7,194 nt of DNA, taken from the NCBI GenBank assembly GCA_964595075.1, contig CAZQNT010000039.1, forward strand, positions 1-7,194. The letters are read 5' to 3'. This document shows positions 5,974 to 7,194 of this stretch, piece by piece. Source of the stretch: JAHJFW01 sp964595075. Lineage in GTDB: Bacteria; Patescibacteriota; Patescibacteriia; 2-12-FULL-60-25. Every line of letters begins with the position of its first letter. Position 1 is the first letter of the stretch. A program made the translations under genes and the position numbers. Under the pieces are notes generated by a model. That model was not told the origin of the DNA, ran no database searches, and worked only from the letters and a program-made list of their open reading frames with translations.

Positions 5974-6367
5974 GTGATCTTACGGAGGTTTTTATTTTAC
6001 CGACGCACAATTCTCCAGGGCGACAGATAGTATCAGCCCCATGTTTAAGTGCATCGGTTTCCAATAGATTTGTAAGTTTTTTGATAATATCCGCCAATTC
6101 CGTCGCTTTGGCGCGAAGATCTTTTAACGCAACGCGATTTGAATTATCCGCTTGCATCGACTCAATAGTCCAGAGGATGGAAGTTAAAGGCGTTCTAAGC
6201 TGATGCGTCAACATCGAAATGAATTGCTTTTGATTTTTATAAAATTCGTTCTCCAGTTGAAGAGCGTCCAAACGGTCTATAAACGATGAAATGAGTTTTA
6301 TGTTTTTTTCAGTTTCGTATTCGTTGACGATGTTCAATAATTTTTCCTTTGACCACGGAGTAGCCAT
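5966..6367 (-). CDS. Short histidine-kinase-like protein: HisKA domain without ATPase domain
   Basis: A 133-residue soluble protein. An N-terminal helical stretch (about 5-48, with SSFIDRLDALQLENEFYKNQ) leads into an H-box, FISMLTHQLRTPLTSILWTIE (49-69 region), with His55 as the likely phosphoacceptor. The second helix of the dimerisation domain follows (about 79-108, ADIIKKLTNLLETDALKHG). After residue 109 similarity to kinases stops: no N, G1, F or G2 box of an ATPase domain exists, and only some 25 residues remain before the stop (CRPGELCVG, then KIKTSVRSRR encoded by the hairpin region). It is either a truncated kinase or a HisKA-only phosphotransfer or scaffold protein. It begins one base after the stop of the di-iron MBL protein gene, so it is likely coupled to and functionally tied to that protein. 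Confidence 0.75.
   Translation of the reverse strand: MATPWSKEKLLNIVNEYETEKNIKLISSFIDRLDALQLENEFYKNQKQFISMLTHQLRTPLTSILWTIESMQADNSNRVALKDLRAKATELADIIKKLTNLLETDALKHGADTICRPGELCVGKIKTSVRSRR
5968..5998 (+). terminator. Possible intrinsic terminator, plus-strand direction
   Basis: A perfect 8-bp stem, ACCTCCGT (5968-5975) with ACGGAGGT (5982-5989) and a 6-base loop, is followed directly by a T-rich run (TTTTATTTT, 5990-5998) on the plus strand. This is terminator-like. No plus-strand gene lies nearby; the closest is the DoxX gene, ending about 800 bases upstream, which has no terminator of its own. On the minus strand the same stem hides the Shine-Dalgarno, so either role or both may be real. 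Confidence 0.45.
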
Positions 6368-6368
6368 A

Positions 6369-7097
6369 TCATTTCTTTTTTAAGTATTGTCCGGTTTTAA
6401 CTTGTGATAAGGCCGCTATGTTATATTCGATATTCGCTTTTTCTATAAGCGATCCGTGTTGCGGGGCAATTAGATCGAGTTTTAATTTACTGAAAACCTT
6501 CATCTGGTTTTTGAGTATGTCTCCGGGAGGCATATACGTTGAATGAAAGCGGTCCATTGCTTTTGGATACGCATCTCCCGCGTATAGGTTCCAATTCTCG
6601 TAGTAACTGCCGAAAATATCCGACGAAAAGAGCGTTTTATTGACCGGATCATAAGTTACGAACGCGCCGGGCGCGTGCAGATATGGAGTTTTTATGAATT
6701 GGAATTCCCGTCCGTTGAATTTCAACGGCCCTTCTTCCACGAGCCGGTATGGCGACTTAAATCCTATGTAGTTCGTGAGTAGCGACGCGCGTTCGGTCGT
6801 GATGACGCGCAGGTTCTTGTTGTCGATTATTTTTTCAAAAACCGGCACGTTTGCTGCCAAATCCGGGTCTTGATGGTGAATTACGATATATTTTATCTTG
6901 TTTGGTTTTATTATGGAGGTTACCTTTTGAGCGACAGTCGGAAAATGAGGTACCGATCCAGGGTCAATCAGGATTCCTTCATCTCCAACTTTTATGAGAT
7001 ACGGATGGCAGTGGAAATTTGCGGCGGGATCGTAGAATCCGAGCCAGTAAATATCCGGCGCGATCTCGATCGCTTTGGAGTAGTCGAATTTTGGCAT
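6369..7097 (-). CDS. MBL-fold di-iron protein, flavodiiron/ODP-like
   Basis: A 242-residue metallo-beta-lactamase fold with no signal peptide and no flavodoxin domain. It aligns best by motif with the di-iron domain of flavodiiron proteins: H75-x-D77-x-D79 in HHQDPDLAAN (flavodiiron H-x-E-x-D-H), His141 in YLHAPGAF, Asp160 in LFSSDIFGSY and His214 in APQHGSL. The first acidic ligand is Asp instead of Glu, and the usual His after the second Asp is Leu80. The N-terminal IAPDIYWLGFYDP and LIDPGS (44-48) fit the family. Stand-alone domains of this sort include the oxygen-binding di-iron (ODP) sensors; an O2/NO reductase role would need a separate electron donor. The HisKA gene one base downstream favours a sensory role, by inference. 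The start ATG has no ribosome site, and I see no convincing promoter. Confidence 0.82.
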   Translation of the reverse strand: MPKFDYSKAIEIAPDIYWLGFYDPAANFHCHPYLIKVGDEGILIDPGSVPHFPTVAQKVTSIIKPNKIKYIVIHHQDPDLAANVPVFEKIIDNKNLRVITTERASLLTNYIGFKSPYRLVEEGPLKFNGREFQFIKTPYLHAPGAFVTYDPVNKTLFSSDIFGSYYENWNLYAGDAYPKAMDRFHSTYMPPGDILKNQMKVFSKLKLDLIAPQHGSLIEKANIEYNIAALSQVKTGQYLKKK

Positions 7098-7120
7098 AAT
7101 ATTTTTTTATTGCGTTTTTC

Positions 7121-7194
7121 TGTCATTGCGAGGAGGCTTGTGCGACGTGGCAATCTTTATAAGAGATTTACTTTGAAAGATTGCCGCGTCGTTG
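7121..7194. repeat. Dispersed palindromic repeat (TCATTGCGAG type), cut by the window end
   Basis: The element opens with TGTCATTGCGAGGAGGCTT (7121-7139), followed by an inverted repeat: CGACGTGGCAATCTTT (7143-7158) pairs with AAAGATTGCCGCGTCG (7176-7191) with one G-T mismatch and a 17-base spacer. Elements starting TCATTGCGAG and carrying GCAATCT/AGATTGC arms occur, often in many copies, in diverse bacterial genomes. The matching outer arm (CTCGCAATGACA) would be expected just past the window edge. It is non-coding and lies upstream of the di-iron protein gene. Confidence 0.7.

Noticed and set aside
7098..7120. ATGACA with AATATT as a promoter for the di-iron protein gene
   Set aside because: The spacing is 17, but the -10 would abut the ATG so the transcript would start inside the gene, and the -10 match is weak.
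1..7194. CRISPR array, tRNA, rRNA, integrase, transposase or toxin-antitoxin pair
   Set aside because: I found no repeat-spacer series, no RNA gene signature and no matching protein on either strand.

Overview
The window reads as an uncultivated bacterium of the Patescibacteria/CPR type, most like a Parcubacteria lineage. This rests on gene content and gene style (a very long HlyD-type adaptor with an alpha-helical insertion, a split MacB-like exporter, small DoxX, VIT1 and GIY-YIG proteins, very tight gene packing), not on any marker gene. TGA, TAG and TAA are all used as stops, so the code looks standard. A run of 10 Ns at 385-394 marks an assembly join, as expected in a metagenome or single-cell assembly.

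Left part, plus strand (1-4659): an export operon. It holds a periplasmic/extracytoplasmic adaptor (5' end outside the window, broken by the N run), a MacB/LolD-type ATPase that overlaps it by ATGA, and two paralogous MacB/FtsX-type permeases 2 and 3 bases apart. The likely machine is an ATPase dimer driving a permease heterodimer joined to the adaptor. The substrate cannot be told.

Middle: a DoxX-like membrane protein (4698-5171, plus) has its own promoter, with an extended -10 almost touching the start codon. It converges, with one base between, on a VIT1/CCC1-like metal transporter (5173-5676, minus). That gene also has an extended -10, placed so that the transcript should begin at or next to the A of the ATG (leaderless).

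Right part, minus strand, in transcription order: an MBL-fold di-iron protein (flavodiiron/ODP-like, 6369-7097), a short protein with a histidine-kinase dimerisation/phosphoacceptor region but no ATPase domain (5966-6367), a GIY-YIG protein (5706-5948), then the VIT1-like gene. The first three are packed end to end. The HisKA/GIY-YIG junction is the oddest place in the window: a hairpin that hides a near-perfect Shine-Dalgarno, followed at once by a perfect 30-bp palindrome with the GIY-YIG ATG at its centre. Read on the plus strand, the first hairpin looks like an intrinsic terminator.

The right edge (7121-7194) enters a dispersed palindromic repeat of the TCATTGCGAG type, cut by the window end. 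A tentative theme for the right half is redox/iron biology (di-iron MBL protein, possible phosphorelay partner, iron/manganese transporter, DoxX). The sequence suggests this but does not prove it.
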